Numbered from the stretch's first letter, positions 25,818-36,124 are shown. The stretch: 64,000 bases of DNA from an uncultured Prevotellaceae bacterium (GCA_902784615.1 CACZVN010000016.1:30996-94995); one strand, 5' to 3'. The notes: generated by a model from the letters alone, not told the origin. A program made the numbers and translations.

Positions 25818-26519
25818 TTATTCAGTTTCGAAATAATTCTCTAATTCACTGCGGGCGCTTCCCTGTTCGTTCTGCATGTCACGGATGATCTGACCTTTCT
25901 CAAGCAGCGCAATGCGTGTGGAGATATCGATGGTGTGAGCCAGATTGTGACTGGATACGAGAATGGTGGCTCCCGTCTCCTTGTTGTATTCCGTTAGTAC
26001 ATGCTTCAGTACATTCTGACTAGAGGGATCCAGGAAGTTAAAGGGTTCGTCGAGGATTACCAGTTTTGGACGGTTAAAGAGGGCGGAGATGATGCCCACC
26101 TTCTGTTTGTTACCTGCCGAGAGGTTACGGATCAGTTTCTTCTGCCCGAAGATTTCTCCATTGGCCAGACGCTCAAAATCCTTAAGGCGTTCGTTCACCT
26201 GTTCCTGAGTCATATTCGTGATCTTGCCGATGAAGGCGAAATATTCCTCAGGAGTGAGGAAGTCAATGAGGAAGCCTTCGTCGATATAGGCACCTGTGGA
26301 GGCTTTCCATTCCTCAGACTGGGCAGGGTTGATGCCGTCGAGACCGACCTGGCCTTCATCGGGCTTCAGCAGATCAAGGAGCATGCGGAACAAGGTGGTC
26401 TTTCCTGCACCGTTATTTCCTACCAGACCGAGGATGTCCCCGTCGTTGACAGTAAACGTTCCAATATTACAGGCGAGGGTTTCGCCGAAAGATTTCTTGA
26501 GGTTTTCTATTGTAATCAT
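25818..26519 (-). CDS. ABC transporter ATP-binding protein without a permease gene
   Basis: The 233-residue single nucleotide-binding domain has Walker A GNNGAGKT (about residues 32-39), Q-loop region, signature LSAGNKQK, Walker [13 protein letters not shown] and switch His in SSHNLAH. The layout is that of drug/lipid or CcmA-like exporter ATPases. No membrane partner gene is adjacent. ATG 26519 overlaps the secA stop (ATGA), so it is coupled to secA; the frame seven codons further upstream belongs to secA sequence. The next gene is the FkbH-like enzyme. It may power export of the acylated product or be unrelated. Confidence 0.92.
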   Translation of the reverse strand: MITIENLKKSFGETLACNIGTFTVNDGDILGLVGNNGAGKTTLFRMLLDLLKPDEGQVGLDGINPAQSEEWKASTGAYIDEGFLIDFLTPEEYFAFIGKITNMTQEQVNERLKDFERLANGEIFGQKKLIRNLSAGNKQKVGIISALFNRPKLVILDEPFNFLDPSSQNVLKHVLTEYNKETGATILVSSHNLAHTIDISTRIALLEKGQIIRDMQNEQGSARSELENYFETE

Positions 26520-29500
26520 ACTACACCCTTTCCATGACAATTCTTAAACTTCTTACCTGAGCCGCAGGGACATGGATCATTACGTCCGGGCAGTTTGTCC
26601 TTGATGATTGGCGTGCGATTCTGTTGAGCACGGGTGTCGTGCGCAGCTGCAGCCGCCTGGTTGGGATCTGTGAGCTGTTCCTCGCCGATGTTCTGCTTCG
26701 ACTCCGTATATTGCTGGCGCTGCGTGCGTTGTTCGGGAGCAGCCTCGCGAACCTGCTGTTGGGTAGCCTCTGGAATCTGAGCACGCGTGAGAATAGAGCA
26801 GATACGGTTATACATCTCGTTGATCATGTCATCCCAAACCTTCGCTGATTCAAGTTTGAAGATCAGCAACGGGTCTTTTTGCTCGTACGAGGCATTCTGT
26901 ACGGAGTGCTTCAACTCATCGAGCTGACGCAGGTTCTCTTTCCATGAGTCGTCAATGATATGCAGGAGAATAGACTTCTCAAACTCCTTCACAATCGACT
27001 TGCTTTCAGATTCGTATGCCTCTTTCAGGTTACAGGGAATGTTGTACATCTTACGGCCGTCGGTCATAGGCACCAGAATACGCTCATACATCTGTCCCTG
27101 GTTCTCATAGACTTGCTTGATGATGGGCTGAGCCACGGTCTGGATTCGTTCCGTACGACGGTTGAAATTCTCGATGGCAGCCTGGAAGGCGTTCTCTGTC
27201 AGTGCCTCACGGGGCTGGTTGATATAGTCTTCACTGGTAAACGGAACCTCCATCGACAGCACGTGGAGGAACTCCTCCTTACAGCCCTGGTAGTCACCAG
27301 AGTTCTCGATGATGTTCACCACACGATCCCAGATGATATTGGCGATATCCATACCGATGCGCTCACCCATAAGGGCGTGACGACGCTTCTCGTAGATCAC
27401 AGTACGCTGCTTGTTCATCACATCATCATACTCGATCAGACGTTTACGAATACCGAAGTTGTTTTCCTCGACCTTCTTCTGGGCACGCTCGATACTCCTT
27501 GAGATCATTGGACTCTCGATCATCTCTCCGTCCTTGAAGCCCAGACGGTCCATTACAGAAGCAATACGCTCAGAAGCGAACAGTCGCATCAGTTTATCCT
27601 CGAGAGAGACGAAGAATACCGAAGAACCCGGGTCACCCTGACGACCTGCACGACCACGCAACTGACGATCGACACGACGGCTTTCGTGGCGCTCCGTACC
27701 GATGATGGCAAGACCACCAGCGGCCTTCACTTCCGGTGAAAGCTTAATATCGGTACCACGACCTGCCATGTTGGTGGCGATGGTAACGGCACCGAGTCCG
27801 TTGGTCGATTGTCCGGCCTGTGCCACAATGTCTGCCTCCTTCTGGTGGAGCTTGGCATTCAGCACCTGATGGGGGATCTTACGCATGGAGAGCATCTTTG
27901 AGAGCAACTCAGAGATCTCGACCGAGGTGGTACCTACCAAGGTAGGACGCCCAGATTCGCGCATCTTGACAATCTCGTCAATCACGGCGTTATACTTCTC
28001 ACGGGCGGTCTTATAGACACGGTCATCCTGATCATTACGGATCACAGGACGGTTGGTAGGAATCTCCACCACGTCGAGTTTGTAGATATCCCAGAACTCA
28101 CCAGCCTCTGTAGAAGCCGTACCTGTCATACCGGCTAATTTGTGGTACATGCGGAAGTAGTTCTGCAGGGTGATGGTGGCGAAGGTCTGTGTGGCAGCTT
28201 CTACCTTGACGTGCTCCTTGGCCTCGACAGCCTGATGCAGACCGTCGCTCCAACGGCGGCCTTCCATGATACGGCCTGTCTGCTCATCCACGATTTTCAC
28301 CTCACCATCGATGACCACATATTCGTCATCCTTATTAAACATACAGTAGGCCTTCAGCAACTGCTGGAGGGTATGTACGCGCTCACTCTGTATGGCATAA
28401 TGGTTCAGGAGTTCGTCCTTCTTGTCCAAACGCTCCTGATCACTGAGACCAGCCTCAGCCTCCAAGGCAGAGAGTTCGGAAGTGATATCGGGAAGCACGA
28501 AGAGTTCTGTGTCGTTCACCTGTTTGGCGAGCCAGGCTGTACCCTTATCCGTCAGGTCGCAGGAGTTCAATTTCTCATCGACGACGAAATACAGAGGCTC
28601 CACGCATTCTGGCATACGACGGTTGTTATTCTCCATGTAGATATTCTCAGTATTCTGCATACCAGCCTTGATACCCTCTTCGGAGAGGAACTTGATCAAG
28701 GGCTTGTTCTTTGGCATGGCCTTATGAGAGCGGTATAGTGACAGGAAACCTGCGTCGAGTTTTTCCTGACCTTCCTTTTTGTTGCCTGCTTCTACGAGGC
28801 GGTTACCTTCGCCGATCAAAGTCTTGGCATCTGCCAGATACTGAGTCGCCAACTGACGCTGAACACCCACAAGGCGCTCCACCAGGGGTTGATATTCCTC
28901 GAACATCTGATCATCGCCCTTGGGCACAGGACCGGAGATAATCAGCGGTGTACGGGCATCATCAATCAACACAGAGTCCACCTCATCGACGATAGCGTAG
29001 TTATGTGAGCGCTGCACAAGGTCAGCAGGTGAGATAGCCATGTTATCACGCAGATAGTCAAAACCGAATTCATTGTTTGTACCAAAGGTGATATCTGCCT
29101 GATAGGCTCTGCGACGAGCCTCTGAGTTAGGCTGGTGCTTGTCGATACAATCAACGCTCAGTCCATGGAACATATAAAGCGGTCCCATCCACTCGGAGTC
29201 ACGCTTGGCCAGGTAGTCGTTCACGGTCACAACGTGAACACCATTACCAGTCAGTGCATTCAGGAAGACGGGTAGGGTAGCCACGAGGGTCTTACCTTCA
29301 CCCGTTGCCATTTCTGCGATCTTACCCTGATGCAAAACAACACCACCGAACAACTGTACGTCGTAGTGGATCATCTCCCATTTCAGGTCATTACCACCTG
29401 CTGTCCAGTGGTTATGGTAGATGGCCTTATCACCGTCGATGGTGATAAAGTCCTTCTTGGGATCACCGGCCAGTTCACGGTCGAAGTCTGTAGCCGTGAC

Positions 29501-29884
29501 GATGGTCTCTTCGTTCTCAGCGAAACGCTTGGCTGTCTCTTTTACGATGGCGAAAACCTCAGGCATCACCTCATCGAGCGCTTTCTCATAGATATCGAGC
29601 ACTTCCTTCTCTATCTTGTCGATCTGCTCGAAAATGCTGGCACGTTCGTCAATGGGGGTGTTCTCGATAGTTGCCTTCAGTTCTGCAATTTTGGCCTTTT
29701 GCTCTTTAGCAGAGTCCTGTACCTGCTTTTGGAGTTCTTTGGTACGCTGGCGGAGCGCATCGTTATCTAAGGATGCCACTTTCTCCGTAGCGGCCTTGGC
29801 CTGTTCTACAAATGGTTGGATTAATTTCATGTCGCGGGTGGATTTGTCACCAAACAACGACTTGAGGAACTTGTTGAAATTCAT
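26516..29884 (-). CDS. secA: Preprotein translocase ATPase SecA
   Basis: The 1122-residue motor drives proteins through SecYEG. It is longer than E. coli SecA (901), as is usual in Bacteroidetes, with an insertion in the first half. Visible features are Walker [11 protein letters not shown], the DEVDS box, [25 protein letters not shown] and the C-terminal zinc motif [14 protein letters not shown] that binds SecB or membrane. The Gln/Ala-rich linker before the zinc motif looks disordered. It is the first gene of a run that continues through the ABC ATPase and the acyl cassette, and its promoter at 29939-29970 carries a perfect palindrome. Confidence 0.98.
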   Translation of the reverse strand: MNFNKFLKSLFGDKSTRDMKLIQPFVEQAKAATEKVASLDNDALRQRTKELQKQVQDSAKEQKAKIAELKATIENTPIDERASIFEQIDKIEKEVLDIYEKALDEVMPEVFAIVKETAKRFAENEETIVTATDFDRELAGDPKKDFITIDGDKAIYHNHWTAGGNDLKWEMIHYDVQLFGGVVLHQGKIAEMATGEGKTLVATLPVFLNALTGNGVHVVTVNDYLAKRDSEWMGPLYMFHGLSVDCIDKHQPNSEARRRAYQADITFGTNNEFGFDYLRDNMAISPADLVQRSHNYAIVDEVDSVLIDDARTPLIISGPVPKGDDQMFEEYQPLVERLVGVQRQLATQYLADAKTLIGEGNRLVEAGNKKEGQEKLDAGFLSLYRSHKAMPKNKPLIKFLSEEGIKAGMQNTENIYMENNNRRMPECVEPLYFVVDEKLNSCDLTDKGTAWLAKQVNDTELFVLPDITSELSALEAEAGLSDQERLDKKDELLNHYAIQSERVHTLQQLLKAYCMFNKDDEYVVIDGEVKIVDEQTGRIMEGRRWSDGLHQAVEAKEHVKVEAATQTFATITLQNYFRMYHKLAGMTGTASTEAGEFWDIYKLDVVEIPTNRPVIRNDQDDRVYKTAREKYNAVIDEIVKMRESGRPTLVGTTSVEISELLSKMLSMRKIPHQVLNAKLHQKEADIVAQAGQSTNGLGAVTIATNMAGRGTDIKLSPEVKAAGGLAIIGTERHESRRVDRQLRGRAGRQGDPGSSVFFVSLEDKLMRLFASERIASVMDRLGFKDGEMIESPMISRSIERAQKKVEENNFGIRKRLIEYDDVMNKQRTVIYEKRRHALMGERIGMDIANIIWDRVVNIIENSGDYQGCKEEFLHVLSMEVPFTSEDYINQPREALTENAFQAAIENFNRRTERIQTVAQPIIKQVYENQGQMYERILVPMTDGRKMYNIPCNLKEAYESESKSIVKEFEKSILLHIIDDSWKENLRQLDELKHSVQNASYEQKDPLLIFKLESAKVWDDMINEMYNRICSILTRAQIPEATQQQVREAAPEQRTQRQQYTESKQNIGEEQLTDPNQAAAAAHDTRAQQNRTPIIKDKLPGRNDPCPCGSGKKFKNCHGKGVV

Positions 29885-29938
29885 ATTGTTATCTTACTGT
29901 TTTTTCAATTTAATAATCTGTTTTCTGAAAATCGGCTG

Positions 29939-29970
29939 CAAAGTTACATAAAAAAAATGTAACTGCCAAA
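29939..29970 (-). promoter_or_regulatory. secA: secA promoter with overlapping palindrome
   Basis: On the minus strand TTTG (29970-29967), a 20-base spacer and TAACTTTG (29946-29939) match the consensus. AGTTACAT-N7-ATGTAACT (29942-29964) covers the -7 box and spacer and could be an operator. Confidence 0.85.
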
Positions 29971-30012
29971 GAAATCATACAGAACATAGTTCTGAAAGGT
30001 TCAATTTACCAT

Positions 30013-31542
30013 TCAGAACAATGGTTCTGCAGTACAGGCATTAGGAGCTCTTATACGGATGGACTTGGCAATAGTCGGAGCTATCCTATCAGTAGTAACT
30101 GGTATTTGTACATGTCCTGCAGGGATTCCCACACCATAAAAGATGATAGGGAAAGCAGGGACAGCCGCCTGTGAAAGTCTGTCATCATTAGTGTCTTCAT
30201 TTTGCAAATGCCAACCAGAAGCAACCTCAATCAGAATGTCGCCACTGTGCTGAGAATGGAAGCTGTTGCGCACCTTTGAGAAAAGGCCTTCGTAACTGTT
30301 CAGAAGTTGTTGGGCAGTGAATACATTCTTAACCCCAGACATCTGCAAGATAAACTCTTGAGCTCGCTGAGAGGCATCTTCCAGACTGATACGCTTAGAT
30401 TCCAGTAATTTGTGATTGAGATAGAGTTGGTCGTCGTAGCAGGTATTAACATAGCGTCCCTGTCCCCAGAGGGCTCCAAAATACATATTCAGCAGGTTAG
30501 CAGCCCGATTTATATAAAATGTGCCTGTGGGAATGCGGTATTTCGAGTAGTCTGTGCTTTCTGGGTCACTATAGCCTGTACTGGTAATGCAGAAGAGTAC
30601 CTGTTCCTTGCCAAGTTTGTTCTCCAATGCTGTTATCAGACTGTCTAACGACTGATCAAGACGAATATAAGTATCTTTGAGTTCTTTCTGACATTCTGTC
30701 ACAGGCTTGTGGTCAAAAGGTCCGGCATAATAGGAAAGACATAGTAGGTCGGTGATGGAATCAGTACCCATTTCCTGTTCATCGACACAGGCTAGTGCCA
30801 ATGCCGTTATGTCAGCATTTATCAAACCAGATGTCTGATATTCCTGATATTTCCTGTTGCTCTTAAGATGATGTTTGAAATCAGGCTTTTGCTTGACGAT
30901 AAAAGGCTGCCATTCTATCCGCCTTTTCTTTTTATTTGTTTTGTTTAACTCATTGTAAGAGAGTGCCCATACAGGTATTCCATTTGAGTAATACTGAGAT
31001 GTGATCCATTGCCCAGTATTCCCACTCATCCATACAGCTCCATCAGCTGCATGACCAGCAGACAGAATGGCCATATCCTGAAAAGGTGAAATAGCAAATA
31101 TTTTCGCATTGCCATTTGTGGAGATCTTCAGTTCATCGCCTATACAAGAGACTGCCAATTGGGCAGGTGAAGGTATGTCTGGTTGATGTGTGTCTTCTGT
31201 ACAAGATACTGGTCGCAAACTATTTTTGTCGATCCATTGATCCCCGGTAATACCATGATAGAATGGGGTTGTACCCGTGACAATGGTCGAAATGGCAGAA
31301 GCTTGATCCGGATTGATGAAGGGGTAAGAAACATTCTCGTAAACAAGACCCTGCGACAATAACTTTTTAAAACCATTATCTCCATAGTTAGCAGCGAAGG
31401 ATTCAAGAAAGTCGCTGCGTAACTGGTCGATGGTGATATTGACGACCAGTCTTGGCACCTGCCTGTTTACATATTGTGCCTGAGCATCAATATGCCATCC
31501 TAATACGGCCAGCAGGGTAATGGAGAGATAATGGTTCCTCAC
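30013..31542 (-). CDS. Alkaline-phosphatase-superfamily protein, predicted inactive
   Basis: The 509-residue protein has a signal peptide (cleavage after HIDAQA) and the overall frame of PafA-like Bacteroidetes phosphatases. Shared features are TIDQLRSDFL, GTTPFYHGITGDQW, DTYIRLDQSLDSL, FYGVGIPAG and DRIAPTIAKSI. The residues that make this fold an enzyme seem lost. The nucleophile position (family T-A-P-G-H) reads I-N-P-D-Q, the DHG metal site reads STG, the D-x-x-GH site is absent, and the last His region reads VPAFP. Only the first Asp remains. A periplasmic binding or chaperone-like role is possible. It overlaps the upstream DUF4105 gene by four bases. Confidence 0.82.
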   Translation of the reverse strand: MRNHYLSITLLAVLGWHIDAQAQYVNRQVPRLVVNITIDQLRSDFLESFAANYGDNGFKKLLSQGLVYENVSYPFINPDQASAISTIVTGTTPFYHGITGDQWIDKNSLRPVSCTEDTHQPDIPSPAQLAVSCIGDELKISTNGNAKIFAISPFQDMAILSAGHAADGAVWMSGNTGQWITSQYYSNGIPVWALSYNELNKTNKKKRRIEWQPFIVKQKPDFKHHLKSNRKYQEYQTSGLINADITALALACVDEQEMGTDSITDLLCLSYYAGPFDHKPVTECQKELKDTYIRLDQSLDSLITALENKLGKEQVLFCITSTGYSDPESTDYSKYRIPTGTFYINRAANLLNMYFGALWGQGRYVNTCYDDQLYLNHKLLESKRISLEDASQRAQEFILQMSGVKNVFTAQQLLNSYEGLFSKVRNSFHSQHSGDILIEVASGWHLQNEDTNDDRLSQAAVPAFPIIFYGVGIPAGHVQIPVTTDRIAPTIAKSIRIRAPNACTAEPLF

Positions 31543-32777
31543 GCTTTATATTTCAAATTAATATGTACTCGTAACAGCAAACATAGTGCCACAATCAACA
31601 TCCCTTCAGCATACTGTTGGAAGAAACTGCCTAACAGGAAGAGTGTGGCCATTGTGAGAAGTACTTTCCACCAGCGATTGGAGCGCCTTCTGGTGACAGC
31701 AGGTATAAAGAACAATGCGATGGGATTCAGCAGCAATATCTGTAAATTAGTACTGGTAGTGGGATGCTGAGAGAACAGCATGACAAACAGCACGCAGCCT
31801 GCCAATCCCTGAAGGAGCATGAGTAGTGCGTCCCAGTATTTAAATGTTCTTTTGCGTTTCCATTCTAATGCCAGAATGATCAGTGAACATATCAGGAACA
31901 AACAGGCACATGCCATCGGTGAAAGGGGAAAATCTTGTTCAATGATCTGTACACCTGGAGGTACCAGTATCCTGCGTTCTTTAACCAAAGGTCGATATTC
32001 TCCGCTGGAATAAATCTGTGCCCTGTCAAAATCATACATCAGGTTCTCTGGCAAAAACTCTTGTTCCCGGAGGGTTGTCTTCATATCGGCTTTTACACCT
32101 AACAGCATATCATTGCCAAAAGCGGCCCATGGATGATTCCTGACACAAGAGTGAACCATGTCCCTATATGACGGGGAATAATCCTCACGCTGTGCATATT
32201 TGATATTGCCGTTAATACATTTTTCAATAACATCCCTTGGACGGGTGGAACAGTTATCGTAAAAATAGTTGTAACGATATACTTTATTCTCTGGCTTTAA
32301 ATTATCTTCAAGAATATCTTTTAAATGACGTTTCTCTTCATTGGTCAGGTTGAATACCTGTTCCATGACAGAACTACCGTATTCCTTGTAGTATGGCCAA
32401 AAATAATCATAGGGAAATACCCCCAGTTCATAGTCTGTCAAACCAAAGACGAAACGGAGAACAAAATAAGGTTTCCTGAAATCAAATAGTCCCCAATTGA
32501 AAACCCAGTCTTCAGCATTGGCACCAGGTTTAATTTGGCCTAGGTAGTGCCATCTGATAGCAGAATGTCCATAGAGACTGTATATCTCCTCATGTGGTGA
32601 GCAGGTGAGCAGACTGACTTCTACAGAGTCCATTGGGTCATAATTCAGTCCAACAGTGTCGTTAACTGCATTGAAGGAGAAGGCTTCGTATTGAGCCTTG
32701 ATGGGGATTATGCCTCTGAATATCAGTAGGATAAGTATAATCAGAAGCGTCTTTGATTCTTTTTCTAAATGTTTCAC
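31539..32777 (-). CDS. DUF4105/Lnb-type membrane protein
   Basis: This 412-residue protein has an N-terminal signal sequence, then the Lnb N-terminal periplasmic domain typical of DUF4105. Features include LLTCSPHEEIYSLYGHSAIRW, FVFGLTDYELGVFPY and NYFYDNCSTRPRDVI with the conserved Cys, Ser and Arg. Three to four TM helices occupy the C-terminal 130 residues. The domain resembles papain-like folds, but its reaction is not established. The start is GTG 32777, only four bases after a TATTTTTG box, so the transcript may be leaderless. It is paired with the pseudo-phosphatase. Confidence 0.85.
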   Translation of the reverse strand: MKHLEKESKTLLIILILLIFRGIIPIKAQYEAFSFNAVNDTVGLNYDPMDSVEVSLLTCSPHEEIYSLYGHSAIRWHYLGQIKPGANAEDWVFNWGLFDFRKPYFVLRFVFGLTDYELGVFPYDYFWPYYKEYGSSVMEQVFNLTNEEKRHLKDILEDNLKPENKVYRYNYFYDNCSTRPRDVIEKCINGNIKYAQREDYSPSYRDMVHSCVRNHPWAAFGNDMLLGVKADMKTTLREQEFLPENLMYDFDRAQIYSSGEYRPLVKERRILVPPGVQIIEQDFPLSPMACACLFLICSLIILALEWKRKRTFKYWDALLMLLQGLAGCVLFVMLFSQHPTTSTNLQILLLNPIALFFIPAVTRRRSNRWWKVLLTMATLFLLGSFFQQYAEGMLIVALCLLLRVHINLKYKA

Positions 32778-32781
32778 GATG

Positions 32782-32789
32782 CAAAAATA
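32782..32789 (-). promoter_or_regulatory. -7 box of the DUF4105 gene
   Basis: TATTTTTG on the minus strand ends four bases before GTG 32777. No TTTG is seen at -33. Confidence 0.5.
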
Positions 32790-32833
32790 ACTTATATTTT
32801 TGAGGAAAAGGCCATTATTTCGAATTTTTTCAA

Positions 32834-32841
32834 TAATTTTG
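32834..32841 (+). promoter_or_regulatory. -7 box of the outer-membrane protein gene
   Basis: TAATTTTG lies 39 bases before ATG 32881, which makes that ATG more likely than ATG 32851. Confidence 0.6.
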
Positions 32842-32880
32842 CACGCTGAAATGAATTTCGATAGAAATAAATTGCAAAAG

Positions 32881-34158
32881 ATGAATAGAATTCTCTGTTG
32901 TCTTGCTTTGATGGCAATGTCAGCGATGGGTGCCTATGCACAGAATGGCACCAATTCTCCTTATAGTCAGTATGGCCTTGGCGATATGGCAGACCAGGGG
33001 GTTGGCTTTAATAAAGGCATGAGTGGAGTAGGTCTGGCTTTCCGTAAGGGAAATGAGGTCAATCCACTAAACCCTGCATCCTATTCTTCGGTGGACTCTC
33101 TGAGCATGATCATTGATGCGGGTCTTTCCGGACAGATTACTAACTATGATGAGAACGGCACGACAATGAGTGCTAAAGGTGGTGGATTTGACTACGTGAC
33201 AGCTCTTTTTCGGATGTTTAAGAATGTAGGTGTTAATGTAGGAATCATGCCTTATTCTAATATAGGCTACAGTTATTCATCATCTACCCAATTGTCGGAA
33301 GTTAATACGACAGTGCCCGTGAAGTATGAGGGGAATGGTGGTGTACACCAGTTGTTCATCGGTGCTGGATGGAATGTAATAAAGCCTCTTTCTATCGGTT
33401 TTAACATAGCTTATCTTTGGGGTGAATATGAGCGTACGGTTACTAGCACCAATACTTCAATCAATGTGCTTAGCAGGCAGTATTCCGCTTCTGTTAACAG
33501 TTGGAAACTTGATTTGGGCCTTCAGTATGATCAGCCTATTAGTAAAACAGACTTTATCACTTTAGGTGCGACCTTTACTCCTGGACATAACCTGAAATCC
33601 GATCCGGAGTGTAAGGTTGTCAGCAGGAATACGTCTATTGGAAAGTCAGATACGACCTCTTATATAATAAATAATGTACTCGATATTCCAACGACGTGGG
33701 GAGTAGGCCTTGCGTACCGTCATGGCTCCATCCTCCGTGTCGGCGCTGATTTCCAGATGCAGAAATGGGGTTCTTTATTGTTTCCCTCAATGACTGCAAA
33801 TAACAACTATGTTATGAAAGAAGGACTGTTGAAGGACAGTTACAAACTGAATGCGGGAGCAGAATGGATGCCAAATCCTAAAAGTCGCAAGTTGCTTGCC
33901 CATGTGCGTTATAGGATTGGTGCTGGTTATACTACACCTTATTATTATATTAACGGTCAAGATGGACCAAAGGATTTTCACCTTAGTCTCGGTTTTGGCA
34001 TTCCTATTATGAACGTCTATAACAATCGCTCGATTCTGAACATTAGTGCACAGTGGCAGCGACGTTCTGCCGAAAATCTCATTACGGAGAATACTTTCCG
34101 CATCAACATAGGACTAACATTCAATGAACGCTGGTTTGCTAAGTGGAAGATTGAATAA
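32881..34158 (+). CDS. Outer-membrane beta-barrel protein of unknown function
   Basis: The 425-residue product has a signal peptide (MNRILCCLALMAMSAMGAYAQ). The mature protein is rich in alternating polar and hydrophobic strands and ends in an aromatic C-terminal strand, as in barrels. The start NGTNSPYSQYGLGDM and the early NPASYSSVDS stretch are typical of a Bacteroidetes family of FadL/PorV-like putative outer-membrane proteins. The transported or bound substrate is unknown. It is followed at once by lptC, suggesting a shared envelope role. The frame extends to 32800, but the promoter box at 32834 argues for ATG 32881. Confidence 0.8.
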   Translation: MNRILCCLALMAMSAMGAYAQNGTNSPYSQYGLGDMADQGVGFNKGMSGVGLAFRKGNEVNPLNPASYSSVDSLSMIIDAGLSGQITNYDENGTTMSAKGGGFDYVTALFRMFKNVGVNVGIMPYSNIGYSYSSSTQLSEVNTTVPVKYEGNGGVHQLFIGAGWNVIKPLSIGFNIAYLWGEYERTVTSTNTSINVLSRQYSASVNSWKLDLGLQYDQPISKTDFITLGATFTPGHNLKSDPECKVVSRNTSIGKSDTTSYIINNVLDIPTTWGVGLAYRHGSILRVGADFQMQKWGSLLFPSMTANNNYVMKEGLLKDSYKLNAGAEWMPNPKSRKLLAHVRYRIGAGYTTPYYYINGQDGPKDFHLSLGFGIPIMNVYNNRSILNISAQWQRRSAENLITENTFRINIGLTFNERWFAKWKIE

Positions 34159-34825
34159 GTGTGAATGGCGGGTGTCTCTGCCGCTACTTTTCGTTTTCCA
34201 TATCTCACTTCTTATTTCCTGCAATGATGTGCAGGAGCATACGGCACCACCAATCTATGACCGAGATTCCGTGTCGATGATGACTTCGTATGGTGTCAAT
34301 ACACTTATCAGCGACTCAGGCGTCATCAAATACCGGATCGTGACGGAGCGTTGGGACGTTAATACTATCAAGAATCCATCGCGCTGGTCATTTGAGAAAG
34401 GTGTATTCTTCGAACAGTTCGACGAGAAATTCCATGTCCAGGCCTATGTTCAGTCGGATACTGCATGGTATTATGACCAGAAGAAACTCTGGCATCTCCG
34501 TGGACGTGTACGTATTCGTAATATCAACGGTCTGATTTACGAAAGTGAAGAGCTTTACTGGGACGGAATCAAGCACGAGCTTTATTCTAATGTCTTTTCT
34601 AAAGTGACAACTCCAGAACGTTCTATTGAAGGCACATATTTCCTCAGTGATGAACAGATGCGTCACTATACTGTCACCAATTCCAAAGGATCGTTTGAGC
34701 GTGAGGACATGACTGGCGATTCAAAGGAGGAAGAGCAGAAGCCAAAGGCTCCTGCGGATACCATCAAGCAAGATGTTCCAATCCTGCGTCCACAAACACA
34801 GAAACATAGGAAAATTACTAATTAA
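34124..34825 (+). CDS. lptC: LPS export protein LptC (lipoprotein form)
   Basis: This 233-residue protein of the LptC family guides lipopolysaccharide from LptBFG towards LptA in the periplasm. It has a hydrophobic leader with a lipobox-like LLISC (about residues 29-33) in place of the TM anchor of E. coli LptC. The jelly-roll repeats follow (RWSFEKGVFFEQFDEKFHVQ, LWHLRGRVRIRN). The last 40 residues are charged and probably disordered. ATG 34124 overlaps the previous gene by 35 bases; TTG 34151 just before its stop is also possible, so the start is uncertain. Confidence 0.85.
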   Translation: MNAGLLSGRLNKCEWRVSLPLLFVFHISLLISCNDVQEHTAPPIYDRDSVSMMTSYGVNTLISDSGVIKYRIVTERWDVNTIKNPSRWSFEKGVFFEQFDEKFHVQAYVQSDTAWYYDQKKLWHLRGRVRIRNINGLIYESEELYWDGIKHELYSNVFSKVTTPERSIEGTYFLSDEQMRHYTVTNSKGSFEREDMTGDSKEEEQKPKAPADTIKQDVPILRPQTQKHRKITN

Positions 34826-34837
34826 CTCAATCTGAAC

Positions 34838-36124
34838 ATGACTTCACTCGTCATAGGCCTACTCGTATCAATGCTTTTTTCCGCCTTTTTCTCAGGCATG
34901 GAGATCGCCTTTGTATCCAGTAACAGGTTACGGGCAGAGATGGATCGTGAGAAAAATGGCTTGTCACAAAAGGCAATAGCTGTCTTTTACTTGCATCCGA
35001 ATAATTTTGTATCAACCATGTTGGTAGGCAATAACATCGCCCTTGTGATATATGGTATTCTTTTCGCCAGGATTTTTGATACCACCCTCTTTTATTCATT
35101 TGGTGATGGCATGCGAGTGACTGCGGATACATTGCTATCTACGTTGGTTGTATTGTTCACAGGAGAGTTCCTGCCAAAAACTGTCTTCAAGAACAATCCC
35201 AACACAATGCTCACCTTCTTCGCTATACCTGCCTATCTCTGTTATGTTGTGCTCTATCCCGTATCCCGCTTTGCAACTCTTCTATCCAAAGGTCTTCTCA
35301 GACTTGTTGGCGTTCGGATGAATAAGGAGGATGAAGACAAGGAATTCACGAAGGTTGATCTTGACTATCTTGTTCAGTCAAGTATCAATAATGCCGACAA
35401 TGAGGATGAGATAGGCGAAGAAGTGAAGATATTCCAAAATGCCCTTGATTTTTCAGAGACGAAGGTGCGTGACTGTATGGTGCCGCGTACGGAGATAGAT
35501 GCAGTAGAGGATACTGCAACTATCGAACAGCTTAAACAGATTTTCATAGAGAGCGGTCATAGCAAGATTATCATCTATCATGAGGATATTGACCATGTTG
35601 TTGGATACATCCATTCCTCCGATATGTTCAGACTTGACTCTGCAGCTGTTGCAAACATGCCGCTTAGCACCCTCCAGTCTTCGCTTGTCAGAACCATTTC
35701 TTTCATTCCCGAGACCATGCTTGCCTCGAAGCTCATGCGAATGCTGATGCAGCAGAAGCGATCGCTGGCCATTGTTGTCGATGAGTTTGGTGGAACCAGT
35801 GGTTTGGTATCGTTGGAAGATATCATGGAGGAAATTACGGGTGAGATAGAAGATGAGCATGATAATTCAAAACATGTGGCCAAACAGGTGGGTGACCACG
35901 AATATGTACTCTCTGCACGTCTGGAGATAGAGAAGATCAACGAACAGTTCGATCTTTCTCTTCCTGAGAGTGATGAGTATATGACATTAGGTGGTCTTAT
36001 ATTGCATGAATACCAGTCTTTCCCCAAACTCAACGAGGTTGTGAGAATCAAGGAGTTTGAATTCAAGATACTGAAGAATACGGCGACAAAGATCGAACTT
36101 GTGCGCCTAAAAGTCTTTGAATGA
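34838..36124 (+). CDS. CNNM/CorC-type hemolysin family protein (GldE-like)
   Basis: This 428-residue protein has the order DUF21 membrane domain (about 1-180), two CBS domains (about 200-330) and a CorC/HlyC C-terminal domain (about 340-425). Visible are FFSGMEIAFVSSNRLRAE, MVPRTEIDAV at the CBS start, VVDEFGGTSGLVSLEDIMEEI and the family ending. Bacteroidetes GldE, linked to gliding and T9SS, has this same architecture, but so do Mg2+/Co2+ efflux proteins. It lies 12 bases after lptC and seven bases are not yet closed before the ppiD promoter region begins. Confidence 0.9.
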   Translation: MTSLVIGLLVSMLFSAFFSGMEIAFVSSNRLRAEMDREKNGLSQKAIAVFYLHPNNFVSTMLVGNNIALVIYGILFARIFDTTLFYSFGDGMRVTADTLLSTLVVLFTGEFLPKTVFKNNPNTMLTFFAIPAYLCYVVLYPVSRFATLLSKGLLRLVGVRMNKEDEDKEFTKVDLDYLVQSSINNADNEDEIGEEVKIFQNALDFSETKVRDCMVPRTEIDAVEDTATIEQLKQIFIESGHSKIIIYHEDIDHVVGYIHSSDMFRLDSAAVANMPLSTLQSSLVRTISFIPETMLASKLMRMLMQQKRSLAIVVDEFGGTSGLVSLEDIMEEITGEIEDEHDNSKHVAKQVGDHEYVLSARLEIEKINEQFDLSLPESDEYMTLGGLILHEYQSFPKLNEVVRIKEFEFKILKNTATKIELVRLKVFE

